NCBI GenBank assembly: GCA_934667815.1
Contig: CAKUMO010000026.1
Coordinates: 1-33,487 of the forward strand
Reading direction: 5' to 3'
Source of the DNA: an uncultured Oscillospiraceae bacterium
GTDB taxonomy: Bacteria; Bacillota; Clostridia; Oscillospirales; Oscillospiraceae
Length of the DNA stretch: 33,487 nt
How positions within the stretch are numbered: the stretch's first letter is position 1; every line of letters starts with the position of its first letter. Below, one piece after another: positions 7,836-15,429 of this stretch. A program made the translations under genes and the position numbers. The notes under the pieces were generated by a model, which worked only from the letters and a program-made list of their open reading frames with translations, searched no databases and had not been told where the DNA came from.

Positions 7836-7844
7836 ATTATACCA
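7836..7844 (-). promoter_or_regulatory. Extended -10 promoter for the envelope operon
   Basis: On the minus strand this reads TGGTATAAT, an extended -10 element (TGn-TATAAT). No good -35 box sits 17 bases upstream, which is usual for extended -10 promoters. It lies about 30 bases before the TTG start of the flippase gene. Confidence 0.65.
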
Positions 7845-7867
7845 TACCGCACTCGAAAACGGAACAA

Positions 7868-7890
7868 GGGCGGGAGAAATTCTCCCGCCC
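7868..7890. repeat. GC-rich palindromic hairpin in the divergent/terminator gap
   Basis: GGGCGGGAG pairs with CTCCCGCCC around AAATT. It lies between the selenium-locus terminator and the envelope promoter. It may reinforce termination or insulate the promoter; it lacks its own clean T tract on the minus strand. Confidence 0.55.
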
Positions 7891-7895
7891 GGGCC

Positions 7896-7940
7896 GTCAA
7901 AAAACGATCTGCCTGCGGGTTTTCCGCAGGCAGACTTTTT
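7896..7940 (-). terminator. Bidirectional intrinsic terminator after the selenium locus
   Basis: An 11-bp stem (7908-7918 with 7924-7934) has T5 on the plus-strand side (7936-7940) and, read on the minus strand, TCGTTTTTTG just after the stem. It lies two bases beyond the stop of the DUF3343 gene and should end the yedE operon. Confidence 0.85.
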
Positions 7941-7942
7941 AT

Positions 7943-8179
7943 TTATTCAAATTCCTTCAGCAGCACCGGGGCGGCATCCAGACGGTACACCGCCTCGACG
8001 TCCGCGTCCAGCAGCGCATAGCGCGGCTCCTCCGCCTGATAGAACACGCAGGTCCCGCAGGACGAGGAAATTTTCCGCGGCACGGGCGCCATGCGTGCGC
8101 TCACGCCCTCGGCCGCCATGGTGCGGTAGGTTTTCAGCGCCGCCAGATGCGTGTGAAAGGTCGCAACGAAATCCGTCAT
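7943..8179 (-). CDS. DUF3343 protein, putative Se/S carrier
   Basis: A 78-residue protein of the DUF3343 type, annotated in selenium-using bacteria as a putative Se/S carrier. The diagnostic part is VPRKISSSCGTCVFY, with C41 and C44 forming a CxxC pair suited to holding a persulfide or selenide. The ATG overlaps the stop of the TusA-like gene (ATGA), so the two are translationally coupled. Neighbours (YedE-like transporter, TusA-like protein, cysteine-desulfurase-like enzyme) match the known selenium-trait gene set. No in-frame TGA suggesting selenocysteine was seen. The exact partner and reaction are unproven. Confidence 0.85.
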   Translation of the reverse strand: MTDFVATFHTHLAALKTYRTMAAEGVSARMAPVPRKISSSCGTCVFYQAEEPRYALLDADVEAVYRLDAAPVLLKEFE

Positions 8180-8385
8180 GCCTTGGTAAAGACGATGCGG
8201 TATTCGTCATCCTCCAGCGCCTCGACCGCTGCGGCATAGCCGGAATGCGCGGCAAAGCGCTTGAGGTTCTGCACGGCAGTGTCGTTGTCCACAAGGATCT
8301 CGAGCGTGTTGGGATGCGTGGCCTCGACGGCCTTCTGTGCCTTCAGAACAGGCAGCGGGCAGGAAAGACCTCTTGCGTCGATCAT
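8176..8385 (-). CDS. yedF: TusA/YedF-like sulfurtransferase
   Basis: A 69-residue protein of the TusA/SirA/YedF family. The N-terminal ARGLSCPLPVLKAQKA carries the CPxP motif with C9, which accepts a persulfide (or selenium) and passes it on. The length matches the single-domain form. AAGGAG lies before the ATG, and the gene begins one base after the stop of yedE. In this neighbourhood (YedE-like membrane protein, DUF3343, class V aminotransferase) the family is usually linked to selenium handling rather than tRNA thiolation. The symbol is given by family and context. Confidence 0.88.
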   Translation of the reverse strand: MIDARGLSCPLPVLKAQKAVEATHPNTLEILVDNDTAVQNLKRFAAHSGYAAAVEALEDDEYRIVFTKA

Positions 8386-8386
8386 G

Positions 8387-9481
8387 TTAATTCTCCTTTT
8401 TCAGGTGGGTCAGGGAGACGATAAGCAGCACCACGAGGCAGACGGCCGTGGCGATCGGTCCGTTGGCGCCGGTGCCGTCGGCAGAGGAAGCGGTCTTGAG
8501 CGTATGGGCAGCAGCCGCACCGGCGAGCATACCGAGGACGGTGATGGCGCTGTCGGAGTTGCCCTCGCCGGTGAGAATAAGCTGACGCAGCGGGCAGCCG
8601 CCGAGGAGCGTGCAGCCCCAGCCGACGACGGTCATGCCCAGCAGATTCCACAGCCACTCGGTGTGGGCGACGGGCTGGCCTTCAAAGCCGAACTTGATGT
8701 AGGTGGAAACGGGCACGCCCTCGACCAGAGCGCGGATGGCGTTGCCGCCGAACACCGCCAGCAGGATACAGCCGAAACCGGCCAGCAGGCCGAATTCCTT
8801 GAACATGACCGCGTCACGGATGCCGCCGACCATGCACAGGCGGCTCTTCTGCGCCAGTGCGCCGACGATCAGGCCGATGCCGAGCGAGAGCAGGATGGGC
8901 GCGTGCATGGAGCCGGGGCCTTTTTCGGAGCTTGCAAAGTACGCAACGCCAATAAGGCTCAGCACAAAGCCGAAAATGAGCATCACGGGGAAGGTCAGAC
9001 CCTCGACCTTGCTCTGCTTATAGGCGCGGCCGAGAGAGAAGTTCTTCTTCAGGAAGAACACGCCGATCAGGATGCCGAAGGCGAAGCCGACCAGGCCGAC
9101 AATGGCGTTCAGGTCGCCGCCGCCGATGCGGATGACCATGCGCAGCGGGCAGCCGAGGAACACCAGTGCGCCGATCATGACGGCCGCGCCGAGGGTGAAG
9201 CGGATAACGGGCGAGCTGCCGGCCTTGGGCTTGAATTCCTTGCCGATAAGCGCCATGATGCAGGCGCCGGCGATGATGCCGACAATCTCAGGACGGAAAT
9301 ACTGCACGACAGCCGCCTGATGCAGATTCAGCGAGCCTGCGATGTCGCGCACGAAGCACGCGATGCAGAAGCCCATGTTCGCGGGGTTGCCGTGGACGGT
9401 CAGGATGACTGCCGCCGCGCCGATAAGCAGGCCGCAGAGCATCACAAGCCAGTTCTTTTTGAAAAAGCTCTGTTTCTCCAT
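8387..9481 (-). CDS. yedE: YedE-family putative selenium/sulfur transporter
   Basis: A 364-residue membrane protein of the YeeE/YedE family, in the branch associated with selenium metabolism. It has about nine or ten hydrophobic segments and two related halves. The first shows FCIACFVRD (C39, C42) and GCPLRM (C111); the second shows SRLCMVGGIRD (C216) and GGCPLRQ (C296). In the family these cysteines line the path for thiosulfate or a selenium species. AGGAG lies before the ATG. A near-perfect promoter (9542-9570) drives it, and TusA-like and DUF3343 genes follow. Substrate is inferred from context, not shown by the sequence. Confidence 0.9.
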   Translation of the reverse strand: MEKQSFFKKNWLVMLCGLLIGAAAVILTVHGNPANMGFCIACFVRDIAGSLNLHQAAVVQYFRPEIVGIIAGACIMALIGKEFKPKAGSSPVIRFTLGAAVMIGALVFLGCPLRMVIRIGGGDLNAIVGLVGFAFGILIGVFFLKKNFSLGRAYKQSKVEGLTFPVMLIFGFVLSLIGVAYFASSEKGPGSMHAPILLSLGIGLIVGALAQKSRLCMVGGIRDAVMFKEFGLLAGFGCILLAVFGGNAIRALVEGVPVSTYIKFGFEGQPVAHTEWLWNLLGMTVVGWGCTLLGGCPLRQLILTGEGNSDSAITVLGMLAGAAAAHTLKTASSADGTGANGPIATAVCLVVLLIVSLTHLKKEN

Positions 9482-9541
9482 GTTACTTCTCCTTAATTCT
9501 ATTTTCCGATCTCAGACGCAGACGGGCGTCTATCTTTAATT

Positions 9542-9570
9542 AGTATAACGAAGAAGTCGCCCACTGTCAA
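9542..9570 (-). promoter_or_regulatory. Consensus promoter for yedE operon
   Basis: On the minus strand: TTGACA (9565-9570), 17-base spacer, TATACT (9542-9547). This is a near-perfect vegetative promoter, leaving a leader of about 50-55 bases before the yedE ATG. Confidence 0.88.
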
Positions 9571-9571
9571 G

Positions 9572-9610
9572 TCCTGCGAACACAAATTCGGAATTGTCGA
9601 ATCCTGCAAA
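9572..9610. promoter_or_regulatory. Possible shared operator between the divergent promoters
   Basis: Between the two -35 boxes lie a small dyad AATTC-G-GAATT (9585-9595) and a direct repeat, TCCTGCGAA (9572-9580) and TCCTGCAAA (9602-9610), 30 bases apart. The placement suits one regulator acting on both promoters. No regulator gene is nearby, and short repeats can arise by chance. Confidence 0.35.
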
Positions 9611-9615
9611 AAACG

Positions 9616-9644
9616 TTGTGAAATCTTGGGATTCGTGCTACAAT
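9616..9644 (+). promoter_or_regulatory. Promoter for the cysteine-desulfurase-like gene
   Basis: TTGTGA (9616-9621), 17-base spacer, TACAAT (9639-9644), about 20 bases before the ATG at 9666. The short leader leaves room only for the GAGG ribosome binding site at 9656-9659. Confidence 0.8.
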
Positions 9645-9665
9645 GGAACAAAAGCGAGGCGAAAT

Positions 9666-10799
9666 ATGATGATTTATCTGGACAACGCCGCCACGTCCTT
9701 TCCCAAAGCGCCGGGCGTGAGTGAGCGCATGCGCTACTATCTCGACTGCGTCGGCGCGAGCGTGAACCGCGGCGTCTATGCCCCCGCACAGGAGGCGGAG
9801 CTGGAAACGCTCGGCCTGCGTGAGAAGCTCTGCGCCTTTTTCCACCATCCCGAGCCGGTACGCGTCCTGCTCACGGCGGGCGCGACGGCGGCACTGAATC
9901 TGGCCATCAAGGGCAGCCTGCACCCCGGCAGCCGCGTGCTCGTCAGCGCAATGGAGCACAATGCGGTCATGCGGCCGCTGGTGCAGCTCGGTGTGGATTT
10001 CACGCGCGTCCCCTGCGACGCGGCCGGGCGGCTGGATCTCGATGCGCTCGAGCGCGGCCTGCGCGAAAGGCCGGACATGCTGATTCTGAATCACGCGTCA
10101 AACGTCAGCGGAACGGTACAGGACGCAAAAACGGTCGGAAAATTATGTAAACAATATGGTGTTCCTTTTGTCCTCGACGCCGCGCAGTCGGCGGGGCATG
10201 TTCCGGTGGATTTTGAGGAATTTTCGCTCAGTGCTCTGGCCGTTCCCGCACACAAGGGGCTGCTCGGCCCGCAGGGAATCGGCGCACTTCTGGTCACGCA
10301 GGCCTTTGCAGCGCAGTTATCTCCCTTGATCGCAGGCGGCACGGGCAGCATGTCCGACTCCGAGGAGCTGCCGCCCTATCTTCCCGACCGCTTCGAGTCC
10401 GGCACACCGAATCTGCCGGGCATCTACGGCTGGTCGGCCTCTATGGATTATGTAAACAAAACTGGACTTTCCGCACTGCGTGCGCATGAGCTGGCGCTGA
10501 CGAAGCGCTTTCTGGACGGCCTGCGCGGGCTGCCGCATCTGCGTCTGGCCGGGACATGGGAGCCGGATGCGCGTGTGGGCGTAATCTCGGTCGATTTTCT
10601 GACCATGGACAACGCCGAGGCCGCCGACCGCCTCGAGCGCGAATTCGGCATTCTCACGCGCTGCGGCCTGCACTGTGCGCCAAGCGCGCACAAGACGCTC
10701 GGGACCTTCCCGCAGGGCACGGTGCGCTTCTCCCTCGGCTACCGCACCACGCCCGAGGACGTCGATGCCGCCCTCGCGGCTCTGTCCGCCCTTGTCTGA
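9666..10799 (+). CDS. Class V aminotransferase, cysteine desulfurase-like (selenium-linked type)
   Basis: A 377-residue PLP enzyme of the cysteine desulfurase-like family. IYLDNAATSFPK opens the protein; H98 (MEHNA), D171 and Q174 (LDAAQSAGH) and the PLP lysine K197 (AHKGLLGPQG) are all in place. C337 in GLHCAPSAHKTLGT is the persulfide-forming cysteine, and GTVRFSLG closes the fold. It should take sulfur (or selenium) from cysteine (or selenocysteine). ATG codons at 9666 and 9669 are both possible; GAGG at 9656-9659 serves either. It is divergent from the yedE operon, a pairing typical of selenium-using anaerobes. The selD gene one would expect is not in the window. Confidence 0.92.
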   Translation: MMIYLDNAATSFPKAPGVSERMRYYLDCVGASVNRGVYAPAQEAELETLGLREKLCAFFHHPEPVRVLLTAGATAALNLAIKGSLHPGSRVLVSAMEHNAVMRPLVQLGVDFTRVPCDAAGRLDLDALERGLRERPDMLILNHASNVSGTVQDAKTVGKLCKQYGVPFVLDAAQSAGHVPVDFEEFSLSALAVPAHKGLLGPQGIGALLVTQAFAAQLSPLIAGGTGSMSDSEELPPYLPDRFESGTPNLPGIYGWSASMDYVNKTGLSALRAHELALTKRFLDGLRGLPHLRLAGTWEPDARVGVISVDFLTMDNAEAADRLEREFGILTRCGLHCAPSAHKTLGTFPQGTVRFSLGYRTTPEDVDAALAALSALV

Positions 10800-10832
10800 G
10801 GTCTTGTATTGCAGCAATCTTTTTTAATCAAA

Positions 10833-10875
10833 CTGCGGCACACTTTCTTGCAAAGTGTGCCGCAGGCTGTTTTTA
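10833..10875 (+). terminator. Intrinsic terminator after the cysteine-desulfurase-like gene
   Basis: A perfect 14-bp stem (10833-10846 with 10852-10865), CTTGC loop, then GCTGTTTTT. It lies between convergent genes. On the minus strand the tail is weaker (TTTGATT), so it may only partly serve the opposing 12-gene operon. Confidence 0.85.
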
Positions 10876-10899
10876 ATCTACTTTTAATCCGGCGCAGAA

Positions 10900-12498
10900 T
10901 CACAGGAGCATGCTCAGCAGCCAATTGACCACCCCGCACAGCAGCGCCGTCAGCGCTGCGACGGGAAGCACAGTCCGAAGGATCGTCCCCTCCTCCCCCT
11001 CCAGCTCCACCGTGGAGGTGCCAAGCACGAGGTTTCCCGGACAGATTGCATTTCCGATTGCACCGCCCGCCGTCTGTGCACCCAGCGTCGCGGCGGTATT
11101 TACGCCGACAAGGTCGGACATCGTCACCTGAAATTCCGCGAACAGAATGTTCGAGGACATGTTGCTGCTGGTCATAAAGGAGCCGAGCAGACCGATCAGC
11201 GGCGCAACAAGCGGATAGGCCCTGCCGAGCACGGCGGCAAGGCCGCGTGCCAGCACGATCACCTCGCCGCTGCACCCCATCATTTTAGAGGTCAGGATAA
11301 AGCCGATGATCGCAAGCGAGGACGGCACGGTCTTTTTCACCGTGCTGCGCACGACCCGTTTCATCGAGCCGGCCGGAAGCATGCCCCATTTTTTGAACAG
11401 GCCATAGGACAGCACACAGGTCACCAGCAGGAAAAATCCCGGATGGAGCAGCGGCGTCATAGGCGAAAAGCACGTCTCTGCCGCTGTCGCGTGGCCATAG
11501 CCCGTCTCGAAGCCGGGAAACGAAAAGCCGAGCTTCAGACTTCCGAGTGCACGCTTGACCGGCGGGATCAGCAGGCAGGCGACCGTCAGTGCGGTGAGAA
11601 TGTAATACGGCATAAACGCTCGATGCAGTCCTCCGGTAGTTTGCGGCGGCAGCGGCTTCACTGTCCTGTCCATCATATTGCTTTCCTCATAACACCACGC
11701 CTTTTTGTAGGGCGAGAAGCGCGCCAGCAGCAGCGCCGCTGCCAGTGCAGCCGCCGCCGGGAGAAAGCAGGCAAGCACATCATTGTCCGCCGCCAGAAGA
11801 AGCTCTCCCCCGCCGTGGATCAGCGAGATCAGCAGCACGGCAGGCAGTCCCATGCGCACCGCGTGCTTTCCGCCGTACAGCCAGCACATGACCAACGGGC
11901 CTGTCAGATTGACCAGCCAGAGGAAGGCGGCCGCATAGCGTGCGGCCGCGGCCGCCGTTGCCGGATCCGCACCGGACTGCGTAACAAGCGCCTGCCACGC
12001 CAGCGCCAGTGTGCCGAAGGTGCCGCCCCAGCTATGGCAGAGCAGCACCGTTACGACCGCCCATTTGGGCTTTACGCCCAGTCCCGCAAGCAGCGGCGCG
12101 CCGACGGCCACCGCCACGCCAAAGCCGGTAATTCCCTGCAAAAAACTGGGAAAAACATAGCCGGCAAGCAGCAGCGCCAGAAGCTCGTTCTTCGCAATGG
12201 ACGCAATCCCGCCGCGCAGCGAGGAAAAGGCATCGGCCTGCACCATGATCTCGTAAAGCGCGATGGCCGTCCAGATCACAAGCAGGATGGACAGCGCATT
12301 CCACAGTCCCTTGGCAGCCTCCACGGCAAGCTGCGGAACTGAAGTCCTGTAAAGCAGCAATGCAATCGCGCCCGCCGCCGCAAAGCCCACCGCAGCCGCC
12401 TGTCCCGCCTTCCAGCGGCATTTCAGTAAAAGAAACAGCAGCACCAGAATCGGGCAGGCCGCAGCCAGCCACATCGGAAAGCTCAGAGGGATCGTCAC
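10900..12498 (-). CDS. L-lactate permease (LctP) family transporter
   Basis: A 532-residue membrane protein with about 13 hydrophobic segments, matching the LctP/GlcA lactate-glycolate permease family. Typical blocks are FPSFLQGITGFGVAVAVGAP, LCHSWGGTFGTLALAW and, near the end, GAQTAGGAIGNAICPGN. The GTG start at 12498 overlaps the stop of allG (GTGA), so it is translationally coupled to the carbamoyltransferase genes and is the last gene of the operon. Oxamate is an isostere of pyruvate and lactate, so export or uptake of an oxamate-like acid is an attractive role. That is inference from context; lactate or glycolate remain possible. Confidence 0.87.
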   Translation of the reverse strand: MTIPLSFPMWLAAACPILVLLFLLLKCRWKAGQAAAVGFAAAGAIALLLYRTSVPQLAVEAAKGLWNALSILLVIWTAIALYEIMVQADAFSSLRGGIASIAKNELLALLLAGYVFPSFLQGITGFGVAVAVGAPLLAGLGVKPKWAVVTVLLCHSWGGTFGTLALAWQALVTQSGADPATAAAAARYAAAFLWLVNLTGPLVMCWLYGGKHAVRMGLPAVLLISLIHGGGELLLAADNDVLACFLPAAAALAAALLLARFSPYKKAWCYEESNMMDRTVKPLPPQTTGGLHRAFMPYYILTALTVACLLIPPVKRALGSLKLGFSFPGFETGYGHATAAETCFSPMTPLLHPGFFLLVTCVLSYGLFKKWGMLPAGSMKRVVRSTVKKTVPSSLAIIGFILTSKMMGCSGEVIVLARGLAAVLGRAYPLVAPLIGLLGSFMTSSNMSSNILFAEFQVTMSDLVGVNTAATLGAQTAGGAIGNAICPGNLVLGTSTVELEGEEGTILRTVLPVAALTALLCGVVNWLLSMLL

Positions 12499-13907
12499 GT
12501 CGCGTTCCTCTCCGAGGCCGCAAACGCCTCCAGCGCCTTGCGGAAGCAGCCCATCGGTGCACGGACGATGCCCGCGCCCACCTGCCCGATGCCGGGCTTT
12601 TTATGTGCCATGCCGGTGTTGATTACGGGAAGGATTCCGGTTTCTGTCACCTTGCGGATGTCAAAGCCCGTTCCCGTGCCGATGAAATTCATCGACGGCA
12701 TCAGATAGGTCGTGCTCTGCCCGGCGGTAACGGCAAGCATGTCGCGCGAATACTGATACGCCTGCTCGACCGAGGCCGCGCCGACAAAACGCACGACCGC
12801 CGGCGCCGAGCCCATGGCAACGCCGCCGATGCCGAAGCTCTCGCAGATCGCGCTGTCTCCGATGTCGGGGTTGGCGTCCTTTTCGGTATAGCCGGGAAAG
12901 TAAAGTCCCTGCGGCTGCATCACCGGCGCTTCAAACCACGTCTCTCCCAGAGCGCTGACCTTGATGCCGAAATTGGTGCCGTTTCGGCTCATCGCCGTAA
13001 CGACGCTGCAATGCGGAATGTTCTTCACGGGGTCCATCGTCGCCTTGCCCGCCGCCATGGCAAAATTCAGGAATAGCTGATCGTTGCCGCACAGGAACGC
13101 CGTGATACGCTCGCGCTGCTGCGCCGGGAGATCGAGCTGCACAAGATACGGCAGAACGGTGCGCACCATCAGCGCGGAGGCCGCAATGTTTCTCTGGTGC
13201 ATTTCGTCGCCCATGGTCAGCGCCTTCGCAATCATCGTTTTCAGAGGAATGGGGCCGGAGAGCGCCAGCACCTGCTTCAGCGCCGGGCCAAGCACCGTCT
13301 CCATCCAACGCAGACGTTCGAGAACCTCCGGGCCGTTCGCACCGAAGCGCATGACCTTGCCCAAGCCCTCGTTGAAGGTGCTGTACGCGGTGTTGCCGTA
13401 AGCGTCGTTGCGCACGGCAACCAGCGGCATGGATTTGGTAATCATGCCGGTCATCGGGCCGACGCAGCCGATGGCATGGTTGGAAAGGAAGCGAATCTCT
13501 CCCCGCTGCGCCATTCGTTCCGCCGCATCCAAATCCTCCGCCATGCCCTCATAGACCGCAGCGCCGAGAATTGCGCCCTTGAGCGGCCCGCACATCTCCT
13601 CCCATGCAAGATCCGGCCCTGCATGGCCGATCACGTTCCCGTTCAGCTCCGGGATCACGTCTCCGGCACGAACGACGTCGTACCAGACCGGCTCGGCGGC
13701 ATTGATCCTGCGCACGGCCTCGCGGTTGGCGGCATCCACCTTTTCATCGTCAAGCGCATCCAGAAGCGCATAAACCTGCGGGTCCGCTGGCGGCTTCCAG
13801 TCCACCTGACAGCCCTTCAGCCCCTGCTTTGCGATGGCATCGTTAAAGGCGGTCAGGCCCATGTTCACAACCTTGATCTCTCCGGAAAACAACTCATTGA
13901 TCTGCAT
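12495..13907 (-). CDS. allG: AllG-like (YlbE, DUF1116) oxamate carbamoyltransferase subunit
   Basis: A 470-residue soluble protein of the DUF1116/YlbE family. In E. coli this family member is AllG, one of three subunits (AllF=FdrA, AllG, AllH) of oxamate carbamoyltransferase, which splits oxalurate with phosphate to oxamate and carbamoyl phosphate. Recognisable blocks are NVIGHAGPDLAWEEMCGPLK, HAIGCVGPMTGMIT and the C-terminal GAGIVRAPMGCF. All three subunit genes are adjacent here in the order allH, fdrA, allG. The gene overlaps fdrA by 14 bases, with GGAGG nine bases before the ATG. The true carbamoyl donor or acceptor in this organism may differ, because the rest of the allantoin pathway is absent nearby. 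Confidence 0.88.
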   Translation of the reverse strand: MQINELFSGEIKVVNMGLTAFNDAIAKQGLKGCQVDWKPPADPQVYALLDALDDEKVDAANREAVRRINAAEPVWYDVVRAGDVIPELNGNVIGHAGPDLAWEEMCGPLKGAILGAAVYEGMAEDLDAAERMAQRGEIRFLSNHAIGCVGPMTGMITKSMPLVAVRNDAYGNTAYSTFNEGLGKVMRFGANGPEVLERLRWMETVLGPALKQVLALSGPIPLKTMIAKALTMGDEMHQRNIAASALMVRTVLPYLVQLDLPAQQRERITAFLCGNDQLFLNFAMAAGKATMDPVKNIPHCSVVTAMSRNGTNFGIKVSALGETWFEAPVMQPQGLYFPGYTEKDANPDIGDSAICESFGIGGVAMGSAPAVVRFVGAASVEQAYQYSRDMLAVTAGQSTTYLMPSMNFIGTGTGFDIRKVTETGILPVINTGMAHKKPGIGQVGAGIVRAPMGCFRKALEAFAASERNAT

Positions 13908-15429
13908 TGCATTTTCCTCCCTCTGCGTTCAGCAGCCGCGCCGTGATTTTCGCCGCGCGTGCATTGCTTTCGGCCACGATCACACCGGCCTCGCGCAGCG
14001 TCCGCACCTGCTCCGCGCGGTTCTGCTCGTCGCGGTCCGTCCCGCAGACGCTTGCGACATAGATCACGCCGGGATGCTCCTTCTGTGCCGTGCGGATTGC
14101 CTCGGCCAGCGCACCGGCAGGATCGGGATGGCAGCCGAAGCCCAGCACGCAGTCAAACAAAATGACTCCCGTCTCCGGATCGGCAGCCTCACGGCATATG
14201 CGCTCGCTGCGCAGCCGCATGTCAATCATCGGGTGCGGCATACCATCGGTAAAATAGTCGTCACCCATATCGACAAGCGTATTACCGACGCTGATTTCCA
14301 CATCCTCCAGCGCGGTTTCCGGCGTTTTTCCCAGATTGGAGCGGACGCTGCCCAACTCCTCGCGGAGGATCTGGATTGCCTCATAGCAAAGCGTGCCTCC
14401 GGAATACAGGCCACGGACATAGTGCCGTCCTGCAGGAAGCCGCAAAGGAAGCTCTGCAATATCGGCAAGCGGCTCGGGCTGTCTGCCCTGATCGAGCGCG
14501 GCCATGGCGGCGGCAGCCTCCTCGAGCGTCTGCGTTTCGATCAGCTTTGTGCCCCTTGCCCAGCCCACCGGCGCCCCCAGCAGGCAGCAGACGACCGGCT
14601 TGCTGAACGGCAGATTTTTGATTTTCTCCAGCACCTCCGGCGCAGGCGGCTTGGACACAATGCCGATCACGCGGGTCTGCGGATCTGCCTCCAGGGCACG
14701 AAGCGCACTGAGCATCATCACGCCGCCGACCTGCGCCGTCACATCCCGGCCGCCCGTGCCGATCGCCTCGGAAATACCGCTCCCGAATCGCTCGACTAAG
14801 ACGGCGGCCTCCTGCAAGCCGGTGCCCGCAGCTGCCACAATGCCGACGTTCCCGCGGCGGATGACATTGGCAAAGCCCAGCGCCGCGCCGCCGATGATCG
14901 CCGTGCCGCAGTCCGGACCCATCATCAGAAGTCCGTGGGCAGCGGCGTAACGCTTCAGCTCGATTTCTTCCTCGACGCTGACGTTGTCGCTGAACAGCAG
15001 GACGTGCATGCCCATGCGCATGGCCTTCATCGCCTGCCGCTTGGCATATCTTCCCGGCAGAGAAATGACGCAGACATTCGGCTCACCCAGCTTTTCCGCC
15101 GCCGCCTCCATAGAAGGCTGCGGGCAATTCCCGCCCGCGTCGTCCGCTGCATTCTGCTTTTCCTCAAACGCCGCCTTCAGGCAGGCCTTTGCCGCATCCA
15201 GCGCCTCTTGCGTCAGTGCGCGCAGGCCGATCAGAAGGTCATTTGGCCCGCAGCTCTCCGCCTCGGGATCGAGAATCCCGGCATTTTTCATCAGCAGCTT
15301 ATTGTGATCCGTTCCCATCATGACCGCCGCTTCTTCAATGCCATCGACCGCCTCGAGTCTGCCCGAGATCAGCATCAGGGTTACGGAGTCATAATATGTA
15401 TTCTTTTTTATCTCACTGTAGGAAACCAT
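13894..15429 (-). CDS. fdrA: FdrA (AllF), acyl-CoA synthetase-like carbamoyltransferase subunit
   Basis: A 511-residue protein with the two-part succinyl-CoA-synthetase-alpha-like architecture of FdrA. Landmarks are MGPDCGTA (170-177), GIVAAAGTGLQE (196-207), GTGGRDV (224-230), GLYSGGTL (340-347), GDDYFTDGMPHPMID (389-403) and a late GFGCHPDPAGAL. In E. coli FdrA is subunit AllF of oxamate carbamoyltransferase. Residues about 90-110 form a low-complexity linker. The gene overlaps allH by 22 bases upstream and allG by 14 bases downstream, so the three proteins are made together, as expected of a complex. No carbamate kinase gene, which normally harvests ATP from the carbamoyl phosphate, is present in the window. 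Confidence 0.92.
   Translation of the reverse strand: MVSYSEIKKNTYYDSVTLMLISGRLEAVDGIEEAAVMMGTDHNKLLMKNAGILDPEAESCGPNDLLIGLRALTQEALDAAKACLKAAFEEKQNAADDAGGNCPQPSMEAAAEKLGEPNVCVISLPGRYAKRQAMKAMRMGMHVLLFSDNVSVEEEIELKRYAAAHGLLMMGPDCGTAIIGGAALGFANVIRRGNVGIVAAAGTGLQEAAVLVERFGSGISEAIGTGGRDVTAQVGGVMMLSALRALEADPQTRVIGIVSKPPAPEVLEKIKNLPFSKPVVCCLLGAPVGWARGTKLIETQTLEEAAAAMAALDQGRQPEPLADIAELPLRLPAGRHYVRGLYSGGTLCYEAIQILREELGSVRSNLGKTPETALEDVEISVGNTLVDMGDDYFTDGMPHPMIDMRLRSERICREAADPETGVILFDCVLGFGCHPDPAGALAEAIRTAQKEHPGVIYVASVCGTDRDEQNRAEQVRTLREAGVIVAESNARAAKITARLLNAEGGKCNADQ

Noticed and set aside
8261..9496. A 411-codon plus-strand frame over the yedE region
   Set aside because: It is antisense to the well-supported YedE-like and TusA-like genes. 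It is rich in Asp, Ala, Gln and His, typical of a shadow frame.
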